DNA from: an uncultured Clostridia bacterium
GTDB lineage: Bacteria; Bacillota; Clostridia; TANB77; CAG-508
DNA: 57,506 bases
Reading direction: 5' to 3'
Assembly: GCA_944393375.1 (NCBI GenBank)
Contig: CALXZX010000008.1
Span: 1-57,506 of the forward strand
Part shown: positions 17,126 through 27,539 of the stretch, piece by piece
Layout of the letters: the number at the start of each line of letters is the position of its first letter
Numbering within the stretch: the first letter of the stretch is position 1
The notes under the pieces: model-generated
What the model saw: only the letters and a program-made list of their open reading frames with translations
Databases searched by the model: none
What the model was told of the DNA's origin: nothing
Position numbers and translations under genes: made by a program

Positions 17126-19048
17126 ATGAGAATTACAGATTTACTTAGCGAAAAAGCCATCACTCTACAAGGAAAAGCAAAGAATAAATCGGAAGCAATT
17201 GATGAATTAGTAGATTTAATGATGGAAAATGGAAACATTAAGGACAAGGAAGCATACAAAAAGGTAGTCTTAAAAAGAGAAGAAGAAGGAACAACAGGAA
17301 TTGGAGAGGGAATTGCCATTCCACATGGTAAAACAGATGCAGTAACCAAACCAGGTTTGGCTGCAATGGTAATTCCAGAAGGGGTGGATTTCAATTCATT
17401 AGATGGAAGTCCAGCAAAGTTGTTATTTTTAATAGCAGCACCAAATACAAAAGATAATGTACATTTAGATGTTTTAAGTAGATTATCTACACTATTAATG
17501 GATACAGAATTTAGAGAAGCATTATATAAAGCAAAATCACCAAAAGAATTCTTAAAATGTATAGATAAAGCTGAAAGTGAAAAATTAGGAGAAGAAAAAA
17601 ATACAAATGAGCAATATGAAATTTTAGCAATCACTAGCTGTCCAACAGGTATTGCACATACATATATGGCAGCAGAGGCTTTAGAACAAATGGGAGAACA
17701 ATTAGGACATAAAGTGAAAGTAGAGACTCATGGATCATCAGGTGTGAAAAATAAATTTACAAAAGAAGAAATCAAAAATGCAAAGGGAATTATTATCGCA
17801 TCAGACACAAAAATTGATTTATCAAGATTTGATGGTAAAAAATTAGTGAAAGCAAAAGTAGCAGATGGAATCAATAAGCCTAAAGAACTAATCGAACATA
17901 TATTGTCAGCAAATGCAAAAACATATCATTCAAATAATAAAAACACAACACAGGAAAATGATGAAGAAAAAGAAAAAATCGGAACAAAAATTTATAAACA
18001 TTTAATGAATGGTGTTACACATATGTTACCATTTGTTGTTGGTGGAGGAATTTTAATAGCTATTGCATTTTTATTAGATGATTATTCAATAGATCCTTCA
18101 AACTTTGGTATGAATACACCGATTGCAGCTTTCTTTAAAACAATAGGAAATGCAGCATTTAATGTTATGCTATATATACTTGCAGGGTATATAGCTATGA
18201 GTATTGCAGATAGGCCAGGTCTAGCAGTTGGATTTGTTGGAGGAATTCTAGCAGTACAAGGAACAACATTTGAATCATTAACCAATAGTGATATCACATT
18301 AGTCAGTTCAGGATTTTTGGGAGCATTAATTGCAGGATTTGCAGGTGGATATATTGTTTTAGGATTGAAAAAATTATGTAGTTATTTACCAGACAGTATA
18401 GAAGGTATAAAGACAATTCTTTTATATCCTGTATTTGGAATATTAATTATGGGAACATTTATGTTATTAATAAATCCTTATGTAGCAGCAATTAATACTG
18501 CAATTAATAATTATTTATCTTCAATGAGCAATGCCAATAAAATTATATTAGGTGCTATATTAGGCGGAATGATGGCTGTGGATTTAGGAGGACCTATCAA
18601 TAAAGCAGCATATACATTTGGAACAGGAATGTTGGCATCAGGACAATATGAAATCATGGCAGCTGTTATGGCTGGAGGAATGGTTCCACCACTTGCAATT
18701 GCATTTTTAGCAACAGCATTCCCAAGGAAAATTCCTAAAAAAGATAAACAAGCAGCATATGTAAATTATATTATGGGATTATCATTTATATCAGAGGGAG
18801 CAATTCCTTTTGCATCAGCAGATCCATTAAGAACAATACCAGCATTTGTCATTGGATCAGCAGTTACGGGAGCACTTTCAATGTTGTTTAGTTGTACATT
18901 AATGGCACCACATGGAGGAATATTTGTTATAGCAACCATTGGGCATCCTGTAAAATATTTATTGGCAATTGCAGTAGGAGCAATCGTTTCTACATTAATT
19001 ATGGCAAATTTGAAAAAGAATTTGCCTGAATATGAAAAGAAAGCATAA
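17126..19048 (+). CDS. fruA: Fructose PTS permease, EIIABC fusion
   Basis: 640 aa. Imports fructose and phosphorylates it to fructose 1-phosphate. EIIA is at residues 1-150 with the phosphorylated His in GIAIPHGKTDA. EIIB is at about 170-265 with the active Cys in ITSCPTGIAHTYMAAEALE. EIIC runs from about 290 to the end with eight or more membrane segments, among them MLPFVVGGGILIAIAFLLDD, and the motif GAIPFASADPLRTIPA. Domain order A-B-C is the usual one for Firmicutes. It is followed 18 bp later by HPr. Confidence 0.95.
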   Translation: MRITDLLSEKAITLQGKAKNKSEAIDELVDLMMENGNIKDKEAYKKVVLKREEEGTTGIGEGIAIPHGKTDAVTKPGLAAMVIPEGVDFNSLDGSPAKLLFLIAAPNTKDNVHLDVLSRLSTLLMDTEFREALYKAKSPKEFLKCIDKAESEKLGEEKNTNEQYEILAITSCPTGIAHTYMAAEALEQMGEQLGHKVKVETHGSSGVKNKFTKEEIKNAKGIIIASDTKIDLSRFDGKKLVKAKVADGINKPKELIEHILSANAKTYHSNNKNTTQENDEEKEKIGTKIYKHLMNGVTHMLPFVVGGGILIAIAFLLDDYSIDPSNFGMNTPIAAFFKTIGNAAFNVMLYILAGYIAMSIADRPGLAVGFVGGILAVQGTTFESLTNSDITLVSSGFLGALIAGFAGGYIVLGLKKLCSYLPDSIEGIKTILLYPVFGILIMGTFMLLINPYVAAINTAINNYLSSMSNANKIILGAILGGMMAVDLGGPINKAAYTFGTGMLASGQYEIMAAVMAGGMVPPLAIAFLATAFPRKIPKKDKQAAYVNYIMGLSFISEGAIPFASADPLRTIPAFVIGSAVTGALSMLFSCTLMAPHGGIFVIATIGHPVKYLLAIAVGAIVSTLIMANLKKNLPEYEKKA

Positions 19049-19066
19049 GAATAAGAGGAGGATATT

Positions 19067-19330
19067 ATGGTAAAAGATACAATCATATTAAAAAATGAAA
19101 CAGGATTACATGCAAGACCAGCAAGCGAACTTGCAAAACTTGCAGCATCATTTAAAAGCACAATAAAATTAAATGTCAATGGTAAAACTGTTGACGCAAA
19201 ATCAATATTAGGTATCATGGCAGCAGGAATAAAATACAATACAGAAATTGAAATAGAATGTGAAGGAGAAGATGAAGAAAAAGCTTTATCAGAAATTGTA
19301 AAAGGTTTTGAAAATAATTTTGGTGAATAA
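19067..19330 (+). CDS. ptsH: Phosphocarrier protein HPr
   Basis: 87 aa. Passes phosphate from enzyme I to the EIIA domains. The active His15 is in ETGLHARPASELA. The regulatory Ser46 motif DAKSILGIMAAG is present, so the protein can take part in Firmicutes carbon catabolite control by HPr kinase/CcpA. AGGAGGAT precedes the ATG. Finding HPr and enzyme I next to fruKA rather than in a separate pts operon hints that this may be the main general PTS pair of the cell. Confidence 0.96.
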   Translation: MVKDTIILKNETGLHARPASELAKLAASFKSTIKLNVNGKTVDAKSILGIMAAGIKYNTEIEIECEGEDEEKALSEIVKGFENNFGE

Positions 19331-19401
19331 TAAAAAGATTTTAGTTAAAGGTTTATAGGTTTATCCATAAAACCTAAATACATATATAAGGAATGATACA
19401 G

Positions 19402-21093
19402 ATGCTAAAAGGAAAAGGTGTTTCAACTGGTGTAGGATTCGGAAATATAGTGGTTTTAAAAAAAGTAGAAAGAAAAATAGAAAAGAAAACAATAGAAAGT
19501 GAACAAGTCGAACATGAATTAGAAAGACTTCATGAGGCATTAAACCAAGTCATTGATGAAACAGAAACACAAATGAAAAATATGAGTGGTACAGAAGCAG
19601 ATATCATGCAAGCATATGTCATGATTATGCAAGATCCTTCATTAATTTTAGAAACAGAAAATGCTATTAAGAATTCACATTATAATGCAGAATATGCTGT
19701 GGAATTTGGATTCAATAGTGTTATACAGATTTTTGAAAATATGGATGATGAATATATGGCTTCAAGGTCTAGAGACATTTTAGATATAAAAAATAGAGTA
19801 TTAGGAAAACTATTTAAGGAAGAAAATATCGACTTAAGCAAATTAAATCCCAATACAATTATTGTAGCAACAGAATTAACTACTTCTGAAACTGCAAAAC
19901 TAGATTTTAAAAATGTATCTGGAATTATCACAGAGCTTGGAGGAGAAAATTCACATACATCTATTATGGCAAGAACACATACGATTCCAGCAATTACGAA
20001 AGTAGAAGAAGCAACAAAAATATTAAAAGATGGTGATAGTGTTGCGATTAATGGTACATCTGGAGAAATCTATCTAAATCCGACTGAAGAAGAAAAACAA
20101 AAATTATTAGATTTAGAAAAACAATTAGAACAAGAAAAATCAGAGTTGGATAAATATAGAAATGAAGAAAGTGTCACAAAGGATGGAACAAAAGTAAAAC
20201 TATATGCCAATATTGGACTTCCAGCAGATGCTGAAATAGCAGTAAATAATACAGCAGAAGGTGTTGGGTTATTAAGAAGTGAGTTTCTATATATGGATAG
20301 TGATACAATGCCATCAGAAGAAAGTCAATTTGAAGCATATAAAAAAGTAGCAGAAATTATGAAAGATAAAGAAGCTATCATAAGAACATTAGATATTGGA
20401 GGAGACAAAGAGCTAAAATATTTAACATTAGAAAAAGAAGCAAATCCATTTTTGGGATATAGAGCCATTAGATTGTGTTTGGATAATCCAACAATATTTA
20501 AAACACAATTAAGAGCTATCTTAAGAGCAAGTGCGTTCGGAAAACTAGCCATCATGTTCCCAATGATATCTTCTATAGAAGAATTAAGAGCTGCTAAAGA
20601 AGTATTAGAGGAATGTAAACAGGAATTAGACAATGAAAATATTTTATATGACAAAAATATTCAAGTAGGAATTATGATTGAAATTCCATCAGCAGCTTTA
20701 ATAGCAGACAAATTAGCCAAAGAATGTGATTTCTTTAGTATAGGAACAAATGATTTAATTCAATATACAGTAGCAGTAGAAAGAGGAAATGAAAAGATTT
20801 CTAAATTATATACAAAATACCATCCAGCAGTTATCAAATTGATCAAAAAAGCAATCGATGGCGCACATTCAGCAAACATTATATGTGGAATGTGTGGAGA
20901 AGCAGCCGGAGATCCAACTTTTATACCACTTCTAGTTGGTCTAGGTTTAGACGAATTTTCAATGAACTCAAACAACATATTAAGGGCTAGAAAAACCATC
21001 AATAACTTAGATAAAGAAACATGTGTAAAACTTAGTGAAGAAATATTACAAATGGCATCTGCAGAAGAAGTGGAAAAAAGATTAAAACAATAA
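19402..21093 (+). CDS. ptsI: PTS enzyme I (PEP-protein phosphotransferase)
   Basis: 563 aa. Takes phosphate from phosphoenolpyruvate and gives it to HPr. The start is the ATG at 19402, 9 nt after AAGGA; an ATG at 19393 touches that site. The active His is in GGENSHTSIMARTHTIPAI. The PEP-binding half shows GVGLLRSEFLYMD, RTLDIGGDKEL and FFSIGTNDLIQYTVAVERGN. The C-terminal CGMCGEAAGD contains the catalytic Cys. A short inverted repeat (AGGTTTAT / ATAAAACCT) lies in the 71-bp gap after ptsH and could tune relative expression. Confidence 0.95.
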   Translation: MLKGKGVSTGVGFGNIVVLKKVERKIEKKTIESEQVEHELERLHEALNQVIDETETQMKNMSGTEADIMQAYVMIMQDPSLILETENAIKNSHYNAEYAVEFGFNSVIQIFENMDDEYMASRSRDILDIKNRVLGKLFKEENIDLSKLNPNTIIVATELTTSETAKLDFKNVSGIITELGGENSHTSIMARTHTIPAITKVEEATKILKDGDSVAINGTSGEIYLNPTEEEKQKLLDLEKQLEQEKSELDKYRNEESVTKDGTKVKLYANIGLPADAEIAVNNTAEGVGLLRSEFLYMDSDTMPSEESQFEAYKKVAEIMKDKEAIIRTLDIGGDKELKYLTLEKEANPFLGYRAIRLCLDNPTIFKTQLRAILRASAFGKLAIMFPMISSIEELRAAKEVLEECKQELDNENILYDKNIQVGIMIEIPSAALIADKLAKECDFFSIGTNDLIQYTVAVERGNEKISKLYTKYHPAVIKLIKKAIDGAHSANIICGMCGEAAGDPTFIPLLVGLGLDEFSMNSNNILRARKTINNLDKETCVKLSEEILQMASAEEVEKRLKQ

Positions 21094-21106
21094 TGTTCTT
21101 TTGGGA

Positions 21107-21491
21107 CAATTTGGGACAATTGGGGACGTTTCTTTTTGGACCTTTTTATAGGTGATTAATTTTAACGAAAATATCTTTCCTAGGATACCGTAGAATTATT
21201 GCGTTATTAAAAAAGAAGAATTAAATAACTGGAAATAAAATACTTTTATAGGAAAATAGCAAGAAAAATCTTGCTATTTTTTATATTGTATAATACAATT
21301 TGTAAAAGATAGTTTAGTTTGAAAGATGTTTCTTTTGGAAATATGTGAATGTATTAATTATAGTATTTTAAGTAACGAATGAGAATAAATAAAATGATTA
21401 GTATCAAAATATTAATATAGTAAAATGAATGCGATTACTGATAAAGTAGTAAAAAGGTCCAAAAAGAAACGTCCCCAATTGTCCCAAATTG
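21107..21491. mobile_element. MITE-like element with 42-bp perfect inverted ends
   Basis: The left arm 21107-21148 and right arm 21450-21491 are perfect reverse complements (42 bp), enclosing 301 bp with no gene. The arms contain GGGGACG, the core of the other palindromic repeats in this window. The interior holds a terminator (21254-21282). No transposase is encoded, so any mobility would need one in trans. The element sits between ptsI and addB; the right arm ends 18 bp before the addB start codon. Confidence 0.65.
21254..21282 (+). terminator. Rho-independent terminator
   Basis: AAATAGCAAGA (21254-21264) and TCTTGCTATTT (21269-21279) form an 11-bp stem with an AAAA loop, followed by Ts. 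It probably ends the fru-pts transcript inside the MITE-like element. Confidence 0.85.
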
Positions 21492-21509
21492 AGCATAAAG
21501 GAGAGAATC

Positions 21510-24500
21510 ATGGGCTTAAGAATTATTTATGGAAAAACAGGAACAGGAAAAAGTGGTTTATGTTTTTCAGAGATAGCAAAGTTAATAGAAAAAGAAGAAA
21601 ATATATATTATATTACCCCTGAACAATTTTCATTTACTGCAGAGAAAAATTTAATGGGATTTTTAAATGAGAAGGCAGTGATGAATGCAGAGGTTATTAC
21701 GTTTAGTAGAATGGCTAATAGAGCTTTAAATGAAATTGGAGGAAGAAATAAAACCAATTTATCAAAATGTGGAAAAGCCATGCTAATTTATTCTATTTTA
21801 TCGAAATATCAAAATGATTTTCAATTTTTAGGAAAAAGTGATGAAAACATAGAGATTGGTATTCAAAGTATTACAGAATTAAAAAAACATGGAATTACAT
21901 TAGATATATTAGATAAAGAGATTGAAAATCTAGATGATAAATATTTAAAGACAAAGTTAGAAGATATTCGATTCATTTATCAAAACTATGAGGAACAAAT
22001 TTCAGAAAACTATATTGAAGAAACAGATTTGTTAGATTTCTTAGCAAAAAATATAGAAAATTTAAGTTGGATAAAAGATAGTATTATTTATATAGATGAA
22101 TTTTCAGGTTATACAGCACAAGAATATGAAGTGATAAAACAATTTATCAAATATGCAAAGCAGGTCAATATCACGATATGCATTGATAATTTAGAAATGG
22201 AAACCAATCCAGATATAGATGTGTTTTATTCAAACAAACAAACATTAAAAAAACTAATTAGAATGATTGATGAAAATCATTTTAAACTAGAAGAACCTGT
22301 CAATTTAGAAAATCAATATCGATTAAAAAATGAAGAATTACAAGTTTTAAGTCAGAATTTATTAAATACAAAATCTACAAAATATGCAAAAAATGTGGAA
22401 AACATACATTTATTTTTAGCAAAAAATAGGTATTCAGAAATTGAAAATGTGGCAAAAACAATTTGTAAAATGGTAAGAGAGAAAAAATTAAGATACAAAG
22501 ATATAGTAATTATTACAAAAAATATAGATATGTATTCTTCATTAGTAAGAAGTATTTTTGCAAAATATGATATACCAGTGTTTATCGATGAAAAAAGAGA
22601 TTTAAATCAAAATATCATTGTGCAATATGTACTTTCTATATTTGAAATCTTTGCAAACAATTATACAAGTGAAGCCATGTTTAATTATATTAAGTTAGGT
22701 TTTTTAGATATAGAAGATGATGAAATCTTCCGATTAGAAAACTATTGTACAAAATGGGGAATTAAACGAAATAAATGGAAAGAAGATTTCAAATATGAAA
22801 TGGATGATGATGCTAAAAAACAAGAAATCGAAAGACTAAATGAAATTAGAAAACAAATCATAGAACCATTAGTTACTTTGAAGAAGCGTATAGATAAAGA
22901 AAAGACTGCAAATCATATAAGCAAACAAATCTACACATTTTTGCAAGAACAACATATAGAAGAAAAAATTTCTCAAAAAGTGAAATGGTTAGAAGAAAAT
23001 GGTTTTATTGATTTAGCAAATGAATATGTTGAAAGTTATAACATCATTTTAGAAGTGTTAGATGAAATTGTTTTGGTATTTCAAGAAGATAAGATGAGTA
23101 TGGATGTTTATAGCAAAATTTTAAAAATCGGACTAAAAAATAGTGAATTGGGTAAAATTCCAGCCACACAAGACCAAGTAACTTTAGGAGATGTGGATAG
23201 AACAAGAAGTCATAAAGTGGACATTGTATTTGTGATTGGACTAAATGATGGTGTTTTCCCAAGTGTCAATAAAGATGAAGGATTTTTAAATGATGCAGAT
23301 AGAGAAAAATTAAAAAATGATGGTATGGAATTGGCAAATGGTACATTAGAAAATTTATATGAAGAAAACTTTAACATATATAAAGTTTTAACAACTGCTG
23401 AACAAGAGATGTATTTATCCTATGCTTCATCAGATGGAGAAGGAAAAGCTTTAAGACCATCTATCTTAATTCATAAAATTAAGAAAATTTTTCCAAAACT
23501 AGAGGAGCAAAGTGATGTAGTAGGTAAAAAATATGAAATTGTAGGTCAAAATATTACCTATGAAGAATTACTAGAAAAACTATATCAATTAAAAAACAAA
23601 GAAGATATAGAAAAATTATGGTATACAGTATATGATTGGTATAAACAAAATCCAAATTGGAATATCAGATTAGAACAAGATATGGAAGGATTAACTTATA
23701 CAAATGTACCTAAAAAATTAAAAAAAGAGAATATGAATAAATTATATGGAAATACTTTACATACAAGTGTATCTAGATTAGAACAATATAGAAGATGTCC
23801 ATTTTCCTATTACTTACAATATGGCTTAAAAGTAAAACCAAAAGAAGAACTAAAAATTCAAAGTTTTAATACAGGTTCTTTTATGCATGAAACCATCGAT
23901 GAATTTTTTAAGTATGTACATGAAAACAACTTGAATTTAGCAGAATTAGAAGAAGTGGATATTCAAAAAATTGTATCTAAAATCATTGATGAAGATTTAG
24001 AATTATCAAAAAATTACATCTTTAAGGCAACAGTAAAATATAAAATCTTAGTAAGAAGATTAAAAAAGATTGTCAGTAAAGCACTAAAATACATTATTCA
24101 AACATTAATTTATAGTGATTTTACCATTAAAGGAACAGAAGTGGAATTTGATAAAAAAGGAGAATATAAACCAATTTTATTAGAATTAAAAGATGGAAAA
24201 AGGATTGAAATTACTGGTAAAATTGATAGAATTGATATTGCAAAAGAAGAAGATGGAAATTATTTAAGAATTATTGATTACAAATCTTCAAGTAAAAATA
24301 TTGATTTAAATGAAGTGTATGCAGGTTTGCAGATCCAATTATTAACTTATGCAGATGCTGTATGTAAGGAAGAAGATTTGATTCCAGCAGGGATATTTTA
24401 TTTTTCACTATTAGAGCAAATGATAAAAGCAGATAAAAAAATATCAGATGAAGAAATAGAAGAATTAATTAGAAAAAACTTTAAGATGAAAGGATTAATT

Positions 24501-24875
24501 GTTGCTGATGTAAAAGTTATCAAAATGAACGATAATTCTTTGACAACAGGAACTTCTAAAATGGTTCCAGCAGCTATTAGTAAATCTGGAGAAGTGATTG
24601 AAAAATGGACAAATGGTGTCAAACAAGAAGAATTTAACATATTGCAAAAATATATTTATCAAACCATAAAAGAGATTGGAAAAGAAATTTTTGATGGGAA
24701 TATTGATTTAAAACCGTACTATAAAGATGGAAAAACACCATGTGAATATTGTGAATATAAATCCATATGTATGTTTGACCCAAGAAAAAAAGAAAATACA
24801 TATCAATATGTTAACAAATTTTCAAAAGATGATATAATAGAAAAAATGAAAAAAGAAACTTATAACGATAAATAG
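21510..24875 (+). CDS. addB: AddB helicase-nuclease subunit
   Basis: 1121 aa. AddAB resects double-strand breaks and loads recombinase. The start is the ATG at 21510 after AAAGGAGAG. Walker A is GKTGTGKSG near residue 10. The C-terminal nuclease domain has IDRIDI and LRIIDYKSSS (catalytic Asp/Lys), and cysteines in RRCPFSYYLQYG and CEYCEYKSIC that ligate the 4Fe-4S cluster. AddB usually stands next to AddA, but here the next genes are MFS transporters; addA must be elsewhere. Confidence 0.92.
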   Translation: MGLRIIYGKTGTGKSGLCFSEIAKLIEKEENIYYITPEQFSFTAEKNLMGFLNEKAVMNAEVITFSRMANRALNEIGGRNKTNLSKCGKAMLIYSILSKYQNDFQFLGKSDENIEIGIQSITELKKHGITLDILDKEIENLDDKYLKTKLEDIRFIYQNYEEQISENYIEETDLLDFLAKNIENLSWIKDSIIYIDEFSGYTAQEYEVIKQFIKYAKQVNITICIDNLEMETNPDIDVFYSNKQTLKKLIRMIDENHFKLEEPVNLENQYRLKNEELQVLSQNLLNTKSTKYAKNVENIHLFLAKNRYSEIENVAKTICKMVREKKLRYKDIVIITKNIDMYSSLVRSIFAKYDIPVFIDEKRDLNQNIIVQYVLSIFEIFANNYTSEAMFNYIKLGFLDIEDDEIFRLENYCTKWGIKRNKWKEDFKYEMDDDAKKQEIERLNEIRKQIIEPLVTLKKRIDKEKTANHISKQIYTFLQEQHIEEKISQKVKWLEENGFIDLANEYVESYNIILEVLDEIVLVFQEDKMSMDVYSKILKIGLKNSELGKIPATQDQVTLGDVDRTRSHKVDIVFVIGLNDGVFPSVNKDEGFLNDADREKLKNDGMELANGTLENLYEENFNIYKVLTTAEQEMYLSYASSDGEGKALRPSILIHKIKKIFPKLEEQSDVVGKKYEIVGQNITYEELLEKLYQLKNKEDIEKLWYTVYDWYKQNPNWNIRLEQDMEGLTYTNVPKKLKKENMNKLYGNTLHTSVSRLEQYRRCPFSYYLQYGLKVKPKEELKIQSFNTGSFMHETIDEFFKYVHENNLNLAELEEVDIQKIVSKIIDEDLELSKNYIFKATVKYKILVRRLKKIVSKALKYIIQTLIYSDFTIKGTEVEFDKKGEYKPILLELKDGKRIEITGKIDRIDIAKEEDGNYLRIIDYKSSSKNIDLNEVYAGLQIQLLTYADAVCKEEDLIPAGIFYFSLLEQMIKADKKISDEEIEELIRKNFKMKGLIVADVKVIKMNDNSLTTGTSKMVPAAISKSGEVIEKWTNGVKQEEFNILQKYIYQTIKEIGKEIFDGNIDLKPYYKDGKTPCEYCEYKSICMFDPRKKENTYQYVNKFSKDDIIEKMKKETYNDK

Positions 24876-24909
24876 AAAATAGAAAATAAAAAACAGAAGA
24901 GGAATTTTT

Positions 24910-26196
24910 ATGAAAGAAAAAGAAAAAGTACAGATGCGAAAACGAAATATGAAATTGTTTCCTATATATAAAACACTTAGTTGGGATTATATATTCTTTT
25001 ATACAACTAATTTCTTATTTTTAACACAATGCAAACATATTAATCCAGCAGATGTTGTATTAATAGATTCTTTTTATGCTTTATTTGGAATCATTATGCA
25101 GGTTCCAGCAACATTTGTCATAGAATATTTAGGAAGAAAAAAAAGCATGATTTTTGCGAATTTTTTAAATTGTATCTATATGTTAGTGGTCATGTTCAGT
25201 ACTAATTTATTTAATTTAATAACGGCAGAATTATTGTCATCATTGGCTTTTGGAATTAAAGAATCGGTAGATCCAGCATTGTTAAATGAATCTATACCAC
25301 CTTCGAGATATAAAAGTAAAATCTTTGCAAAAATTAGCCAAAGGGGAATGGCAAACTATTATATTATCAATGCAATAGCAACCATATTGGCAGGATTTTT
25401 CTATGATATCAATCCATATATACCCATTACATTATCATTCATCATAACGATATTGGTAACAATCATATCTACAGGATTTATCGAACCACAGACTGAAAAT
25501 AAGAAACACAAAATACAAGAATTTAATCAACTAAAAGAACTGAAAGACTCTTTTAAGTTTATTCTTAAATCAGAAAGATTGAAAGCATTAATCTTATTTT
25601 CAGCAATATCAGGTGGAGTCATAAGTCTTATGGCAACATATGAAGTCAGTTTATTAGAAGATTTTGATATGCCAGCAAAATATTTATGTATGATTTTTGC
25701 TATATTAGGAATGATTTCAGGAATATTAGCTAAAAAGCAGGAGGCTTTTCATGAGAAATATAGGAATAAATCTTTATGTACTTTATTAGCAATCATAGGA
25801 GGAATGATTTTAATAGCAGGAATATGTGGAGCCATAGCGAAACAATATAGTGTGTTTATTTTATTCATAGTTGTTACATATATGATTCGATATTCTTGCC
25901 AAGGAATATATTATCCATTAACAGAAAGATATTTAAGAAATTTCTCAAATGAAAAGATTGATACAAAAATATTTACAGCAAAAAATTTCTTAAAAAGTAT
26001 ATTAAGTGCTGTTATTGGTATCATTGGTTCATTTTTATTAGATAGAATGAATATTTCTTATTGTATGCTTATTATAGGTGTTTCAACCATTATATTGACA
26101 ATACTTATGAGTCAATATATGAAAACAAGGGTAGGATTAAAACCACAAGAATATTCTAAGGAAGAACTTCGATTTGATGAATTAGCAAACAAATGA
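24910..26196 (+). CDS. MFS transporter (first of tandem pair)
   Basis: 428 aa with about twelve hydrophobic segments. The loop between segments 2 and 3 has EYLGRKKSM, the MFS motif-A position. The family-specific stretch LLNESIPPSRYKSKIFAK is shared with the next gene. Other shared stretches are FILKSERLKALIL, YLRNFSNEKIDTKIF and, near the C-terminus, QYMKTRVGLKP. The substrate cannot be told from sequence. A 16-bp gap separates it from its paralogue. Confidence 0.85.
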   Translation: MKEKEKVQMRKRNMKLFPIYKTLSWDYIFFYTTNFLFLTQCKHINPADVVLIDSFYALFGIIMQVPATFVIEYLGRKKSMIFANFLNCIYMLVVMFSTNLFNLITAELLSSLAFGIKESVDPALLNESIPPSRYKSKIFAKISQRGMANYYIINAIATILAGFFYDINPYIPITLSFIITILVTIISTGFIEPQTENKKHKIQEFNQLKELKDSFKFILKSERLKALILFSAISGGVISLMATYEVSLLEDFDMPAKYLCMIFAILGMISGILAKKQEAFHEKYRNKSLCTLLAIIGGMILIAGICGAIAKQYSVFILFIVVTYMIRYSCQGIYYPLTERYLRNFSNEKIDTKIFTAKNFLKSILSAVIGIIGSFLLDRMNISYCMLIIGVSTIILTILMSQYMKTRVGLKPQEYSKEELRFDELANK

Positions 26197-26212
26197 AAAA
26201 GGGAGGAATGGT

Positions 26213-27514
26213 ATGGAAAATAAAGAAAATGTACGAATGATGCGAAAGACAAATATGAGAATATTTCCAACATATAAAAAATTAGCATGGGATTATCTAT
26301 TTTTCTATACAATTGACTTTTTATTTCTAACACAAATAAAAGGAATCAGTGCAGCAGATGTTATGCTAAAAAGTACATTTTATGCATTTTTTAGTATTGT
26401 ATTACAAATTCCTGCCAATATCATTGTTGAGTTTTTAGGAAGAAAAAATAGTGTCATATTAGGGAATATTTTAAGTTGTCTTCATATGGTAATTATTATG
26501 ATGAGTGGAAGTCTATTTGATTTAATTATTGCAGAATTTTTCAGTGCTATGTCTTTTTCTATTAAAAATGTAGCAGAACCAAGCTTATTAAATGAATCTA
26601 TTCCACCTTCAAGATATAAAAGTCAAATATATTCTAAATTGAGTTCCAAAGGGGCATCAGGATTTTATTTCTTTGATGCAGTTTCAAGAATAGTAGCAGG
26701 TGTATTGTTCACAGTAAATGCTTATTTACCAATTATGTTATCATTATTCGTATTAATCATTGTTACAGTATTATCAATTGGTTTTATAGAGCCAATAAAA
26801 AAGAAGAAAAAAGGAAATGCTGTATTCATGTATAAAGTAGAGATGAAAAATGTAAAAGAGGGTTTTGCGTTTGTATTAAAATCAGAAAGATTAAAAGCTT
26901 TAATATTATGTGCAGCATTAATATATGCATTATTACAAATATCTTCTACCTATAATGTTAGCTTAGAAGAAAATATTGGGCTATCATCAGTTATTATAGG
27001 AATTATAGCAGCAATAGGAGGAATCATTAGCTCACTAGCTTCTAAATATCAAAATCAATTTCATAATAAATTTAAAAATAAAAGTTTACTAACAATTGCA
27101 ATCTTACTTTCAGTAAGTGTTATTGTTGCTGGTGTTGTAGGTATGGGTGCAAAACAGTCAATGATATTATTGTTATTTGTCATCTTGTCAATATTTATAT
27201 ATAATTTCTGCTTAGGAATGTTTCATACAAGCATTGATAAATATCTAAGAAATTTTTCTAATGAGAAAATAGATACAAAAATATTTGCAGCATATAATTT
27301 ATTTAGAAATGTATTTAGAATGGTAGGAACGTTATTTGCATCATTTTTATTGGACAAAATGGCAACTGCATATTGTATGATAGTAATTGGTGTTCTATTT
27401 ACAATTATATATATTTTATTAGGAAAATATATGAAAACAAGAGTAGGATTGAAGCCAGAAGAATATTCTAATGAAGAAAGAAAATATGATGAGTTAAATC
27501 AAGTAAAAGAGTAA
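26213..27514 (+). CDS. MFS transporter (second of tandem pair)
   Basis: 433 aa, about twelve membrane segments, clearly homologous end to end with the transporter at 24910. It keeps EFLGRKNSV, SLLNESIPPSRYKSQIYS, FVLKSERLKALIL and YLRNFSNEKIDTKIF. The start has GGGAGGAATGG upstream. The pair arose by local duplication and has diverged substantially, mainly in the membrane segments, so the two may differ in substrate or act as a heterodimer. pgeF follows 25 bp later. Confidence 0.85.
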   Translation: MENKENVRMMRKTNMRIFPTYKKLAWDYLFFYTIDFLFLTQIKGISAADVMLKSTFYAFFSIVLQIPANIIVEFLGRKNSVILGNILSCLHMVIIMMSGSLFDLIIAEFFSAMSFSIKNVAEPSLLNESIPPSRYKSQIYSKLSSKGASGFYFFDAVSRIVAGVLFTVNAYLPIMLSLFVLIIVTVLSIGFIEPIKKKKKGNAVFMYKVEMKNVKEGFAFVLKSERLKALILCAALIYALLQISSTYNVSLEENIGLSSVIIGIIAAIGGIISSLASKYQNQFHNKFKNKSLLTIAILLSVSVIVAGVVGMGAKQSMILLLFVILSIFIYNFCLGMFHTSIDKYLRNFSNEKIDTKIFAAYNLFRNVFRMVGTLFASFLLDKMATAYCMIVIGVLFTIIYILLGKYMKTRVGLKPEEYSNEERKYDELNQVKE

Positions 27515-27539
27515 ATAAAAATATCTTAGAGGTGATGAT

